DNA from: Daphnia pulex
Taxonomy: Eukaryota; Arthropoda; Branchiopoda; Diplostraca; Daphniidae
Direction of reading: 5' to 3'
DNA length: 64,000 nucleotides
Assembly (NCBI RefSeq): GCF_021134715.1
Contig: NC_060023.1
Coordinates: 11,656,001 to 11,720,000, forward strand
Part shown: positions 12,040 to 24,700 of the stretch, piece by piece
Layout: each line of letters begins with the position of its first letter
Numbering within the stretch: position 1 is the stretch's first letter
The notes under the pieces: model-generated
The model's database searches: none
Told to the model about the DNA's origin: nothing
What the model saw: the letters and a program-made list of their open reading frames with translations, nothing else
Position numbers and translations under genes: made by a program

Positions 12040-12282
12040 AACTTATCATCAATATTCAATATGCTATATTAATATGCATGCACAATATGCTAATACTTCA
12101 ATATGCATATTGATGTAGATCTGCCCTCTTCTCTTCTATGCTCATCCAAATCTCACACCATCGTTTGTTCCGTCGAACGCATTCTTCAAATTTTTGTTAA
12201 ACATTGCTCAAATTTTGACGATTAGGGAATTAGTTTTAATATCAGGAACGACTGTTGCCTCTCCTTTACAACCTTTACGCCT

Positions 12283-12387
12283 CAGCTCTTTTTACAACTT
12301 CTGTAATCTGTAGTTGGTAAAAATAAATGATTTTGTTGCATTTGGCGTTCTGAATAATTTCGGGATTGAGGATTCGAACTGAATTCT
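12283..12387 (+). repeat. Direct repeat, right copy
   Basis: Partner of 10988-11083, with indels and substitutions but the same block order. It lies about 430 bp upstream of the gene D start. Confidence 0.5.
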
Positions 12388-12818
12388 AAAATGTGGTAGT
12401 TTTCTCTTTAAGTATACCAATTGCTGCCATTTTTGGTGGGATGACACCGATGTTTCTTCTTATTAGTAAATTCACATTTAGATTATGATTAATTTTCTAA
12501 TCAAATTTATATTCTATAAATGCATCTAATTCTTTTAAGGTACACGCGACGTTTAACACTCGCGCGCGTAGCTAGCAAGAGAACGGATTACATGACGCTT
12601 ACCTTCACTTATTGCAGCGCTAATCGGAAATGCGAAATATTTTGGAAGCTTTGGTCCGAGACTTAATAACGCAGGGGCTACGTTTATCCGAACGGTCAAA
12701 CTAATAAATGACTCGTCAACTCGTGAGTCGAGACAGATTGTAGAATCCTACTTTCTAAAACAAATTGCCAACTAATTCGGTCATTTTATTTTCAACTTTA
12801 TTTGTTACTGCAGGAAAC

Positions 12819-14107
12819 ATGTCAGAAAATAAAGTGGAAGTGATTGATATCAATGATGATGATGATGGAGACTTTGTCTCCTGCCAGGTCTGCTTTACAA
12901 ACTTTAATGAAGGAGAACATCTGCCAAAATTTTTAGACAAATGTCATCACTTTTTCTGTCTTACCTGTATTAAGGTGACCCTTATAATTTTATGCTCAAA
13001 GTGCGAACAAATCAACAGCATCTATTTTGTTTGACAGAGTCTTGTAAAAGGTACAAACAGCAGAAAGAAAGTAACCTGTCCCATGTGCAGAGCAACTTCA
13101 GTACTTGGAAAGAAGAAATGTGAAGATTTAGGCACAAATCATATTGCCTTGCGTTTATTAATAGTGGTTGGAGAATCCCAGAAAAAACAGAACGAAGGGT
13201 AAGACTTTCAAGAGGAGGAGGGGCAATAAATAACTTATAATTGATTGTTATTGATTGATTTCCAGGACAAACCAGCAGTGGTGTTCTGAATGTAATGCTT
13301 CAGCATCTAAAAACTGTGATCTTCAGAAACATGAAATTATAAATTTCAACGAAATATACCATTCCCACTCTTTGCTCCTCAAGGATATTATCATCAATTC
13401 AAATTCAGCATGTGACCAAGCCCTGGAAATTTACAGAAAAATTGAGTCTTCACATGAAGTCATTCTGACTAGAATTCGGTGGCTTGAGTCTGAAATGACT
13501 CAAAGGGTATTATCTAATAATGCCAAAATTGCTCATGTGGAGTCCTTGAAATCAGAAGAAGGATGGATTGATGCATGCAAGGAAGAAAACATGAATGCAA
13601 GCATGAATAAAATCAAACAGCTTGTAGTCAAGTATGGAACCTTTATTGAAAAAATATTTTATTTATCTTAATTTTTCAAATTACAGGTTCAGTGACATAA
13701 CTGAAGAGGTGAAAGCTGCTGAATTAAAGGCTAAAGATTACCTTGATACTAATGGCAGTAACGACGTTGCTTTCTTAATTGAATTATTGAAAAGTCAAGA
13801 AACCGATCCTTCGGAAAATTTCACTTCCGTTCCAAATGGCAGCAGTATCAGTGGCGTGGTGATTCAAGATAATCCGGTAACTAAGGTCACGAAAGATCAA
13901 GAATTGAAACAAAATCGTGCGTATATTTAATTTTCAATTTCTAAAACGTTAAATTCTTAATCTTTCCATGGTATTTATTTCTTACGTGGTATTTAGAAAG
14001 TCAACAATTACCCAAGCGACGGGGTGAAGAGCATGCAGAATCAACTACACTTCCTACGAAGAAGATTCGGGTAGAAACTCCAATCGAGTCAAATAAGAAG
14101 ATCTATA
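12819..14107 (+). CDS. Gene D, 5' half: RING / B-box-like / coiled-coil, interrupted by a transposon
   Basis: Exons 12819-12974, 13038-13198, 13266-13631, 13687-13916 and 13997 onward are in frame. The start follows an acceptor (CTGCAG|GAAAC-ATG), so a 5' UTR exon exists. The RING (CQVC, CHHFFC, LTC, then CPMC) and the WCSEC B-box-like motif with a helical region closely parallel genes B and C. Exon 5 has basic clusters PKRRGEE and PTKKIRVE like the gene C nuclear-localisation-like segment. The ORF then enters the transposon at 14108, which adds a few codons (AVRHLF) and a stop. A truncated RING-coiled-coil protein may be made. Without the insertion the frame meets a stop near 15508 before the ZZ-TAZ frame, so the two halves do not join simply. 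Confidence 0.75.
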
Positions 14108-15463
14108 GGGCTGTTCGACATCTTTTTTAACATTTGTTGCCATCGTGGCAACGCAGCAACTCATGTATTTTTTGTCTGCTACGAGTGACTTGTTTATTCT
14201 GTGAAATATGAAAGTTCGTGTGTTCGGATCACTTTGTTACAGGTATTTGTAGGTTAATACTAACAATTATTGATTATTATCTTACAATTTGTGAAATGCT
14301 TACAGGAAAGCCGAGTGGAGAATTCCACAAAAAACATGTTGATTGGGCACCCTCTATAAATGTGGGATCAAATAAGACGAAACAATTTCTAGGTATAAGG
14401 TATTGCATTATTCATTTCATGTTGTAAAAAAAAACAGTCCTATATGTTGTTTTAATGAATGAACTATTTTGTCATTACAGATGGTGATCATCAAGTACGT
14501 AACAATGTTGCTTTTGACAAGGCTGATACACCTCCATTGATAGATGTTGAAACTGCAACTGAAGTTAAGGATTCCGGTTTTTTGAACAATTTGATACAAG
14601 TTGATTTAGTTATGGCTGATAGGGGATTTACAGTTCATGAGGCTGTTACTTTACGAATGCAAATCTTGCTGTGCCTTCGTTCCTTGGAAAGCAAACACAG
14701 TTGTCAAATGTTGAAGTTGAGTACTTTAGAGGCCTAGCAAGGATTCGTATACATGTTGAGAGAGTTATAGGGGCCACAAAACAAAGATCACTATTTTAGA
14801 AGGTCCTCTTCATCGTGCAACACTTTCTGTTTCAAAGGGTGAAGATTCAGCAATAATTGATAAAATTGTTATGGTCTGTTGCGCTCTTTACAATTCGTGT
14901 TCATCTGTTGTACCCTTACTGTAGTGTGTTTAGGTGAATAATTGTCATAATAAACCACAAATTTTCAAAAAATACTTGATGTATTAACCTTGGTTAACAG
15001 GGGCACAAACAGATTACCATTTTCTTCGTAATAATTTAAACAAACACAACATTTTCACAAATGGATATTTTCTTTTTTACAAAGGAAGGTACACAAATTG
15101 TATCTTTTCACTCACTACTGATTGGTTATATTGGAAAGTGCTGTTCTCTGAACTTGACTGTTACTAGGAACGACCGGTAAGTACGGTTAGGCGATTTGTA
15201 ACTTTCCCAAATAACGTGTTTTGGCCTCAATACTAAGTCAACTGGCATAATTAGACAGTGACATAGTTAAACACTAACACTATAACGAACTAATATATAA
15301 AGAAAACACATCACAACTTCAAAACAACCCCCTTTTCTATCACTATTTTTAAAAAAATTCATATTTCGCAGAACTACACAATTCACTCGTAGCAGACAAA
15401 AAATACATGAGTTGCTGCGTTGCCACGATGGCAACAAATGTTAAAAAAGATGTCGAACAGCCC
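14108..15463 (+). mobile_element. DNA transposon, 1356 bp, 81-bp perfect TIRs, THAP plus DDE remnants
   Basis: The terminal inverted repeats 14108-14188 and 15383-15463 are perfect reverse complements (start GGGCTGTTCGAC). The element is flanked by TA on both sides, so the target duplication is TA, or TATA if counted wider. Internal remnants are the end of a THAP zinc finger (VCSDHFV, GKPS) and the end of a DDE_4-type transposase. The combination of THAP and DDE_4 fits the ISL2EU / PIF-like group; assignment is inferred. Most of the transposase is missing, so it is a non-autonomous deletion derivative. Perfect TIRs suggest recent movement. Confidence 0.85.
14209..14924 (+). pseudogene. Transposase remnant (THAP C-terminus and DDE_4 C-terminus)
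   Basis: Fragments in three short exon-like blocks. KVRVCSDHFVT precedes a GT donor and continues after an AG as GKPSGEFHKKHVDW, the end of a THAP domain. A later block holds VMADRGFTVHEAVTLR of a DDE_4 superfamily endonuclease. A frameshift follows at about 14656, after which RGLARIRIHVERVIGATKQR and DKIVMVCCALYNSC can be read, ending at a TAG. The first catalytic acidic residues and the THAP N-terminus are absent. Confidence 0.75.
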
Positions 15464-15492
15464 TATACTAAAACTGTGTTGCCTGGAGTTGA

Positions 15493-16353
15493 GCAAAAAA
15501 TGCAGATCTAAAGAAATCACAAAATTCTAACTCGACCACTTTTCAAAGTGTGTCACATCCTGAAACTAATGACACAGTGGGTGTTGAGCAAAACAGAGAA
15601 AGTCAGAATTATCTACAACAGAGAAATGTCTATAATCCCGTCTTCTGGAAGAATATCTCTATCCAACTACAGAAAAGTCCTCCTTTTGGAGTTAAGGAAT
15701 TTCAATGCGTTTTATCGAATTTGTGCATAGAGAAGAAAGAAATCGACATGTCTCATTTATTCAAATGCAATGATTGCAAGAAGCCAATTGGAAATTGCTA
15801 CTTTAACTATTGCTTCGATTGTGAGGATTACCAATTGTGCGTCTCTTGCAATGAAAATGCTAAACATGGACACAAGATGGAAAAATTCGGATTTGATGTG
15901 AACCCCCAGGATGAATTCGGGATTGAGCTCTGGGCCCAGTCATTTCTTCATGCGATTGAATGCTTCGACCAGAAATGTACTTCTCTACGTTGTGGGGATG
16001 TAAAGCGCGCCTTCGTTCATAAGGAAACATGCTTGAAGCCAAAAGGTACCAACTGTTCAATCTGCAATCAGCTGGTCGCCATATTGATCTACCATGCAAA
16101 GTGTTGTACAAGCCCCAACTGCCGTGTTCCTCACTGTAGTACTTATTCTGCTCGAGATTTGTTTGCCCAACAACACACAGTTGGCAATAGTCAGAGACCA
16201 GTGATGCAATATGGAGGTATGTTCAGCCACTATAATAACTTTTATGGAACGACATCGAGTTATGCGAGTACCAGTGGTGAAGAACTACCCTCATACAACT
16301 ATGGCATGCAATATCCCATGGACTATTGGTATGGAAATTATCAAAAATATTAG
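15493..16353 (+). CDS. Gene D, 3' half: ZZ and TAZ2 zinc-finger domains
   Basis: Open frame downstream of the transposon, without its own convincing start codon (TGA just before 15493). A ZZ finger (CNDC, CFDC, CVSC, then HGHKM) at about 15763-15890 is followed by a TAZ2-like finger (FLHAIECFDQKC, then CSICNQLVAILIYHAKCC, CRVPHC) at about 15910-16150. Both are close to gene C. The tail is Tyr/Ser/Gly-rich and ends in YGNYQKY; there is no TAZ1 or NCBD-like part. An acceptor (AAATGCAG) near 15505 could bring this in as a 3' exon. It could be part of a spliced gene D with the transposon inside an intron, or a stranded pseudogene half. Confidence 0.7.
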   Translation, partial: AKNADLKKSQNSNSTTFQSVSHPETNDTVGVEQNRESQNYLQQRNVYNPVFWKNISIQLQKSPPFGVKEFQCVLSNLCIEKKEIDMSHLFKCNDCKKPIGNCYFNYCFDCEDYQLCVSCNENAKHGHKMEKFGFDVNPQDEFGIELWAQSFLHAIECFDQKCTSLRCGDVKRAFVHKETCLKPKGTNCSICNQLVAILIYHAKCCTSPNCRVPHCSTYSARDLFAQQHTVGNSQRPVMQYGGMFSHYNNFYGTTSSYASTSGEELPSYNYGMQYPMDYWYGNYQKY

Positions 16354-17289
16354 TATTGGTAATATTGCGGTTTTTTTTAAAGTTGATTATTGAATGATCT
16401 AAATTGGGAATGCCAATTGTTTGGGTGTTTTTATTGTTCATTTTCGTAATACAGAATACAGTTAAATACAGTAAATTTATCGTAATTCGTAAGAAATGTA
16501 ATGTCTTTATGTAGTCATAATTTGTGCACTTAAAGAGGAAATTCTATTGTCGAGTCTACTTTATAATGCCAACCACCCAACATCTTAAATTTAAGGTTTG
16601 TGTAATTATTATATTTAATATTTTATTTTAATCGGAATCGACATCGACCAATTCGACGGAATGTAGTTAACAACATTTTTTTTTTTTTTAATTTGACAAT
16701 GCTGCGTTAATTCATAACAGTTCACTACTCCATTACTCGTCCAGACGTCCATCTACATCCTGGGGTAACTTTGTAAGCATTGTGATTTTATGATGTTGCA
16801 GGCCACCTTACTTTAAAAAAATCTTAAGAGATTAAAACTCTGAATTCATTTCTTCTCCTGTTTCTTTAAAACTAAGGCGATAAATAGTGTTGTCCCTGTT
16901 CCTTGCTTGACTTACAATATCTGACATCAAGTGGTAAGATTTTCCATTCTGTTTTTGACTCAACGGCCATGCTGACCTTATAACTTGCCAAGCCATGTGT
17001 TGCCTATAATTTTACCATCATATAAATCTTCATTCTACTTTCAAATACGAAATTCAAAGAATTTTAACATGTAGGCATGTTGCCGCCTGTTGCCTCTTTA
17101 TGAAAATTATTTTAGTTCTGGTTAAAATGTGTTTTTGTTTGCATATACCAGGTAACAGCATGTTAGTGTTAATTAAATTGCCAAATTCACACAAATAGAA
17201 GTAAATCTTGAATCATAATTTGTAATCATGCCCAACTGCTTTTGTCTCATTTACTAACATTTTTTCCCTTACTGGTTAGAACTTCAGTG
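16354..17289. other. Intergenic region between genes D and E
   Basis: AT-rich, with no supported gene or clear repeat. The last part is presumed promoter and 5' UTR of gene E. Confidence 0.4.
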
Positions 17290-18706
17290 ATGGCGTCAAT
17301 ATTAAATGAAGCAGTATCTGACACAGATGAAGACCTGATAACTTGTCATGTTTGTCTGCAGGAATTTAGCTCGTTGGAGAAGCATAAACCCAAATTTCTT
17401 GACTGTAAGATGTATTTAAGAAATCATATTTTTTGCTCATTACTCATTAATTTTACATGCCTCAAATTCCAGGTCATCATTACTTTTGTGTCAGTTGTAT
17501 ACAAGTAAGGACAAATTAAAAGGTTAAATTCTCTGTAACAATCATTCTGGTTAACATTCGTATACACAGGGCTTTTCTAACGTGAATTCGGTACTTTGCC
17601 CGACTTGCCGCAGATTGACGAACATGAAGGGACGCAAGATAGAAGAGTTGGCCACCAACAACGTCGTTTTACGTTTGGTGACCATAGAAACCAACCGAGC
17701 TCGTGAACTTGCCGAACGGGAAAAAAAGAGGAAGGCTGAAGCGGACACCGAAGCGTATGATACAGACTTTTTCAAATCTTTGCATCCATTTTTAAGAAAC
17801 AAAAGCGAAGGACTAATTAATTATTATGTCTTATAACCTTTCAGGAAACAACAAAAGTGGTGCACTGACTGTTCTTTCCTTGCATATGGTGGTTGCATTA
17901 AAGATAATCATCAAGTCAAGAATTATAAGGACTACTTTCAAGATCGTTACTCACACCTACAATCAATCATCGGAGACATACAGTCATCTTGCAAACAAGC
18001 CCTAAACGATGTTACGAAAATTCAGTTGGTTCACACAGATATTCTTGGCAAGCTGCAAGTGCTTTGTTCCGAAATTAATAGAAGAGTGGCTTCTAGCAAA
18101 GACACAATCGCCGAGTTGGAATGCCGTCTTAAATCAGTAAATGATATTGATATTTATGAAGAAGAAGACATGTTTAATTTGATCAAGAAAGTTAATCAAC
18201 TGATTGTTGAGTATATCAAGAAATGTATTTTTACTTGCTGCGCAAAATGTTTTAATCGCCCAATTATTTATGCAGATTTAGTGGTAAATTAAAAGAAACC
18301 CAGTCTATCAAATTGAATGCTGGTAACCTTCTTCGGTCGTACGGTAATTACTTAAATGAAGCTATAATTATGTTATCAAACGATGAAACAATGGAAGACA
18401 AAAAGACATCAAGAACAGCTGCGGTATTGAACAAAGACATTGAATCGCGTACGTACTTCGGTTTTTGTATTTGTTTTCTGCTGTTCAATTTTCTTAATGA
18501 ATGAATTTATAGCGTCTTGCTCAGATTCTTCGCAAGTCAAAGAGACAACAGGTCAGCCCAATAACAAGAAAATTCGAATTTCAATTATCCCAAACACCAG
18601 GGCAGACGCGTTAGGCCTACCGAGTCAAGGTCTATCTATTCAGCAATTAAGATCGTTTATTCTTAAAAAAGGCGAATCGGCTAGAAATACTCGTTCACCC
18701 AACTGA
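17290..18706 (+). CDS. Gene E: short RING / B-box-like / coiled-coil protein
   Basis: Six exons (17290-17404, 17473-17504, 17570-17754, 17845-18210, 18276-18448, 18513-18706) sum to 1065 nt, 354 residues. The RING is spread over exons 1-3 (CHVC, DC joined to HHYFC, VSC, then CPTC), ending at about residue 60. A WCTDC B-box-like motif begins at about 114, followed by a long helical region (SCKQALNDVTKIQ, then EEEDMFNLIKKVNQLIVE). The basic, Ser-rich tail contains NNKKIRISI and ends TRSPN. There is no cyclophilin, ZZ or TAZ module. The 32- and 185-nt RING exons equal those of gene A. It may be the ancestral simple form or a truncated copy. The E3 ligase role is inferred from the RING. Confidence 0.82.
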
Positions 18707-21700
18707 TCATCTTGATTTGAGTTACCGTTCCCCTATAAAAGTCAGCATCGTTCCAGTTTAGTGGCTGAGACTTAATGACAGCCTTTACTTTCCAAAAACC
18801 AAGCAATCAATTTACCCGGAAATTCATACGCAAATAGAAAATGCATCGCCCCTGCACGTATCGTACCTGTTGACTCTGCTGTCAGCATGATCTAGGGTGT
18901 TGTTCCAGTCTTCTCTCTTAAGACCCGAGTGTTGTAAACATGGAAGAAATTAATTAATAATCGCCAGTTTTCACAGGGTTTTTTTTTTAATGTTCAACGC
19001 CATTCATTTTCGTCAGAATATGAAAAACTTGTTCAATTTTTGTTTTCTCTTTTAATATTTCAATACATTTTCAATCTAATGTCTGATGATTACTATATTA
19101 TCTTGTGACAATGATTCATCACTTTTTTACAGGAACAGTCTTAAGAGAAAAATGGCTTCGTTACCCACTCCTTAAAAAGGTGATAGACCATGTCGAAATC
19201 AATTCCAGTTTTTTTATGATTCCTTGTTTTTTTTTTCACGCAGGACTTCACACACATCTTACGAGCGGTTTCAAACATGAAAATCCAGTTTATTATCGAC
19301 CAATTCTATGCCTATTAAAGGCTGGACCTGCAACCGGTCGCGATAACCCACCATCTCGTTCAGCCATCTGACGAAGGTTGAGTTCAAAAAGTCCAACGCC
19401 TTTCACATGACATTAGGTAGGAAAAATCTTTTCTTCACCTTGAGATTCACCATATTTGGGTAGGAATATTTTTTAAATGTCGTTTGTGTTTGGTATTGCT
19501 CTCCTTTTTTTAAAAAATTTGTTTGAATTCTCAAAGAAAGAAGCCGACCAAAACGAATTAATTTGCGGGATTCCTTGAATCCATCTAGTACCACACAAAG
19601 AGTATAACCTCAGCGACCGCCAAAAGGACTCGCCAACGATTAATGTTAGTCATGGTTCTCTCTCTCATCAGTATGATTGTTATGCCAACAAAGAAGTAGT
19701 TAAAGTATATCTACCAGAAAATTCCCTATTTGTAGAAAGTAAATCGCCGTGTAATTTCCTGGTTGGTCCAACAGTTCATCAGCGACGATCAAGTTTTATA
19801 CCGTTTCAACAATTTTCAATCTATCCTAGTAGACTCAAAGGCGGAGGGAGTCTAAATTATTTATTAAGTATATTTTACTTTTGCGTAGAGGAGTCGTTAA
19901 GAAAAAACCAGCCCAATAATGGTCAAGTAATATTAGCACATATTGAACGTGTAGCCTGGCTTTTTCTTCTTCTGTTATTTGCATGTCATGAAATGATGTG
20001 AATATTCCCTTTTATTTTAAAGCTGTGCGTGCGATGCATGTTATTTGCCTCACTTACACATTGCGCCCAGTCATTCCGCCCGACTAGAAAGGGTTACATA
20101 TATTTTTTTCCATCATGCAAGCTGATTATACCTGTCATTAGCCTAACTTTTTTTTTATTTTTTATTTTTATGATGTTCCCTGCTGAGCTCATGGGGATTC
20201 GGCTGGGCCCAGCGTTTGGACACACCCCCCTCCTCATTTGAATGCATCATCAGACCATTTGTGCGTTTCAAGCGAAAAAAGGAACGAAATAATGAGAAGT
20301 GACGCGGCGCCAGAGTTGAAACGCCACCCTTTTCTTTCCCGCTTTTCTTCTTATGGTTTGAATAGTTTTTTTCTTTTTACTTTTCAACAACTAGGAACTT
20401 TGTTCTCGGAGCCCTGCAGAGTCATGACGGTACGCAACACACAAGAGTTGGGTCTTCACTATCCCCAATGGTGGATATCCAGCTCTTATTGTTACAATCC
20501 GTGTAAAGCTTTTGATCTAAACAAAGGCTAATTATAAAATTTTGTTTTTTAAAAAAGAAAAGAGTGGACACGAGTATGCACTTTTTCATGTAAATTTCTA
20601 ACAGTTCAAACTTCAAAGATTCCAGTGAATTTAAACAACTTTAATTTATACTTTTATCGGGACAAATTCTCTTTAAAAAAACGGACTTTATTCTTTCTGA
20701 AGCCATTGTAAAAGGACACGATACTGCACTTATAATTGTATTCGTAACATTCTCCATCGAAAGCGAAAAGCCGTTTTCTTGGAACTTTTATTGTAAATTC
20801 CTTTCGCCATGATCTCAAACGACGATTGACATTCAATCCCGATAACGAAATAGTTCGGTCGGCGCGGTGTAACCAATGTTGAACAAGGACGAGGAATACC
20901 CATTTTCCTTGTTCTTGTAATTCCTTTTATGGCCCAACTTTAGATATCTGCATAGAATATGACTTTGCTGCAAATTTATTCAAATCATTTTTTTATTTCT
21001 TTTCTTTTTATCGTTTCTTATTATTACGCCAGCCCGGGAAAACAAAACATTCTTCGCGTGGTTCAGCATTCGAGACGCCAGCCGAGTTAACCTCCTCCTT
21101 TTGGCTGGACGGGAAATAACCGTAAATCAGTACGTCTCTCCCACATTTCTTTTCTGCAGTACTCGCAGCTATGCCACGATTGCATTTCACGAGAGCGTAA
21201 TCATCACTTTACTGTAATTGTATTCTTCAAATTCCGTAGGAATTGTTGTCTTTTCGGTTGTTTCGTGTAAGGTATATAACTATTCCGGCATCCGCATAGG
21301 TCACCTGTGAAAAAGGCGAAACCTTGGAACGCCCTCGTTCCTTTTTTTCACCCCCCAAAATCCCACCAGAACAAAAAAATCCTCCCTCTTACCACTCTTA
21401 ACAGCTGGATGAACGCGCGTGCGGATACCTGCTATTTATGAACGTCACTCGTAACTTTTCCTCGAAGCCATTATTTAAATCAGCCGGTGAATTCTATTTT
21501 CTTTCATTTTTTAATAGCAAAAACTATTCGATCCAGCGGATAAACTTGCGATTGCGGATTGTCTAAATTTGTTTTTTTCTTTTGTCTGCACAGGTTTTTC
21601 ACCGCTGTGTCATCGACGGAGGCGTGTGGGCGGGTGTCATCCGCACACCAACTTTGATTTGACAAACAAATACAAATTTCCATCGCCGTCTGGTCGTGAA

Positions 21701-24700
21701 AAAGGAGGGGAAAAACCTCCAAAGTCATGCGACGTAATGAAAAATAAAAAAAACGCCGCCGGAACTGCCAAGGCCGGCGTGAATCGTGAGCCAGTCTCTC
21801 CCTCTCTCGAGGGGGGTCATTGAACGTCAGCCAGCAAAAGCGTAAACAGGTAAACGCAAATGCATCATCCGTCTGAGTGAAATGAGATGTTTTTCATATG
21901 AAAGATGCGATGCTCCAAAACATTAATGACGAACCATGTCGTAAAAAAACAAGGGCAGACTTTGTACACGCAAAGCTCAACTTTATTCTTATGTCATTTC
22001 CAAAGAAAAGAAAAATCTTTTCGTATTTTTTAAATTTTGATGACGCGGGAACGGTGATATCATCCCGTTCCCTAACATTTTAACGATCTACTTTTTTAAA
22101 AGACATTTTTTAATGATTCATTGTAGAGTCGCCCATTCATTTCTTTTTTATTACTCAAAATACAAAGTCTCAGATTTTCTTGCGACACTTGTGCTCTCGT
22201 TCCACGAGATGGATCTCTCCGGGCTCAAACAGAGCGGATGAAAAACAACCAAGTCAAGAAGAAGATTAACGACCGAAAAAATATCCAACTCATTAACAAA
22301 GACGGTTTTGTTTTTGTCTCTTTTTACAGGTTGATACTGCCCCCTTCTCGCTGATGGGCTAAATGTAAAAATAGGAACGGACCAACAGCGGAAGACGTTT
22401 TTTTAGCGCGTGAGAGAGAAGAAGAAGAAGAAACAAAATGAAGGTCGTAAATTATCCAGCCGGACGGACATCCCTCGAGAAAAACCAACAGGTGACGTCT
22501 ACTATTTGTTTTTCCCGTTTACCTAAAACACCATAGATCTCAATCTCCCCCCCCCAAAAAAAGATCTAAAATCTCTTTTAATGCATCAAGCATAATATTT
22601 TAACTATCGACTGGCCTATAGGTTTCCAAACGATGTCAATGCGTGTGGTGGTACCATACACTTAACCCAGAAAAAATGGGCGTACGAGAAAACATCTGAC
22701 TACTACACCAAAGTAAAGAAAGAATGCCAAGACAGATGGCCATTCTCCTGAGCGTGATTCTCCTTTTATTTATTTATTTTTGCAGAAAATTGGACTTTGA
22801 TGAATGAGCCGAGTCCGGAACGAATAGTAAAATTTTGATACTCCAACCAACATATCAATCGGATGTCCCGCTGGTTATATTTTTACCGTTCTTTTTATTG
22901 GTGTGTGTGTGTCTAAGAAGGCTAACATTTTATTTTATTTTTTAGTTGAGATTGAGGGCTGGCAAGAAAAGTTTACGCAGTAATGGGTCGCGGTGGCAAC
23001 CCGCTATGTAAATACGCCGTAAAGGTAACGAAAAAAAATTTCGGCATTTCTTTCTCTGTCATTTCCTACGTGAATTCTAGTAGCGTTCAAGTATTTTAAG
23101 AGACCCCCCCGCCCGACTCTATCGACGATTTTCGTCAAACAGCTGTTTGCCTTTTTCTGTGAATCTGTTTTGTTACGTAATAATTACTCGTCGTTTGATT
23201 TGTGATTGGCTTCCTAATGCGTCTAGACTCTTTTCGTCTCACATTTTTTCGCATACGTCGCATTTCCAGGCTGTGAATTAACTGCAAAGACCCCTCCGTA
23301 TTCATTTGGAATTAAAACATTTTTTTTTTCGGGGAATTTCCCACGGGGTGGATGAATGGCGCGTGACAGGAACACAAATTTTTTTAAGGCCTCAAAGTGG
23401 TTTTTGTTTCTGCTTTTTGCGACGAAGAACCGCATCATTAAATTCATTATGTTTACTCAGAAGTAAATATCAATCTAGGCCATTCGGAGAAAAATAGCCA
23501 AGAGAAAAGTTCAAGACCATCAAGTGCAGACGCGCAGACGGGCGGCTGGTTGTTGTTTCGTAATGGAACCATCTGCCGCCTCCGCTGCTGCTGCTGCTGT
23601 TTTTAGCGTACAGCCCACCCGGTTAGACCCCAAAAAGTTTTTTCACTCGGTCAAGACCCTCGTTTACCTTCTTCTTTGATTTTTTTTTCTTTCTTAGACA
23701 TAATCTCACCATACGTACAACTGAAAACGGGAATTGTTCGTGCAGGTTTATTTTTAACTTTTGGGTTTGATTTGTGTTTCTAATAAAAATTGGGAAATTT
23801 CAACAGTTCTGGGAATGATTTGTACATTTCCTATTTCGGTAGACTGTAGAGTTTGCTATCGAACAATATGTTTAAAGACGCCCTATGCCCGCTGAGATGG
23901 GCCGCTCCCATTCGACTTTGCGGAATGGCGACACCTGGGAATGAATTTCCTGGATTTCAAGAAAGACAAAAATCGAGAGAAGGAATTAAGACATTCCGAT
24001 CCCGAGAAATTTCGATTTAAATCTTCCCCCTTTTTATTATTATTATTATCTTTTTTTATTTTAAAAATGTCACCGAATGTCGTATGAAACCACCTCACCT
24101 TTATTATCCAAAATGTTCAGAAAAAAAGGTCGTCGACATTAATTTGAACCGTCATTTCATTTCCATTTTCTTTCGGAGAAATCTTTTTTTTTCTTTTTGG
24201 CGTCTGGGGACCCGCATTGTTAACTTCGTCTCACAGCGATGAAAATCGCCTCTTGTTTCCTTGAAGAAACCAAAAGTTTATTTAAAATGTTTTTTAAAAG
24301 AATCAAGTTTGACCAGTTTTCTAATTCGAAATGCATCTTTACTTTTCATTCTATAATCAAGGTTGGCGCAATAACAACTTAACGTGGATACCCTGGCAAG
24401 GTGTCCGTCTTGCAGGAATTGTTCCACGACCTTAAGAAAGAGTCAATTCTGTTAACTTTTTGTGCACACAAATTCGTCCCATCACCTTGTAGTTGGCCAA
24501 TCATCACCAAACATGGGCGACACCAACATTTCTTGGTATTTATAAAACGTTTACAAGCCCGGAAGAATTTATTTATTTCTGTTATCTTCAGCAGATCAGA
24601 CGCGAATCGAATGGACCGAGATCATCAATCTTATTCCGTAGTTGAGTATTACAGCGCTCACGTTATGGCGGCAAGTTTATTTTTTTGAAAAAAGAAGAAG

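Larger units (their letters stand above)
10730..12818. other. Repeat-bearing intergenic region between genes C and D
   Basis: About 2.1 kb without a supported gene. It holds two diverged direct repeats near 11.0 and 12.3 kb and, between them, a possible mobile element with short inverted ends. An AATAAA inside the first direct repeat (near 11020) could serve as the gene C poly(A) signal. The last ~50 bp carry the acceptor of a gene D 5' UTR intron. Confidence 0.45.

Noticed and set aside
18734-18741. TATAAAAG just after gene E
   Set aside because: No initiator at the proper distance and no downstream coding exon.
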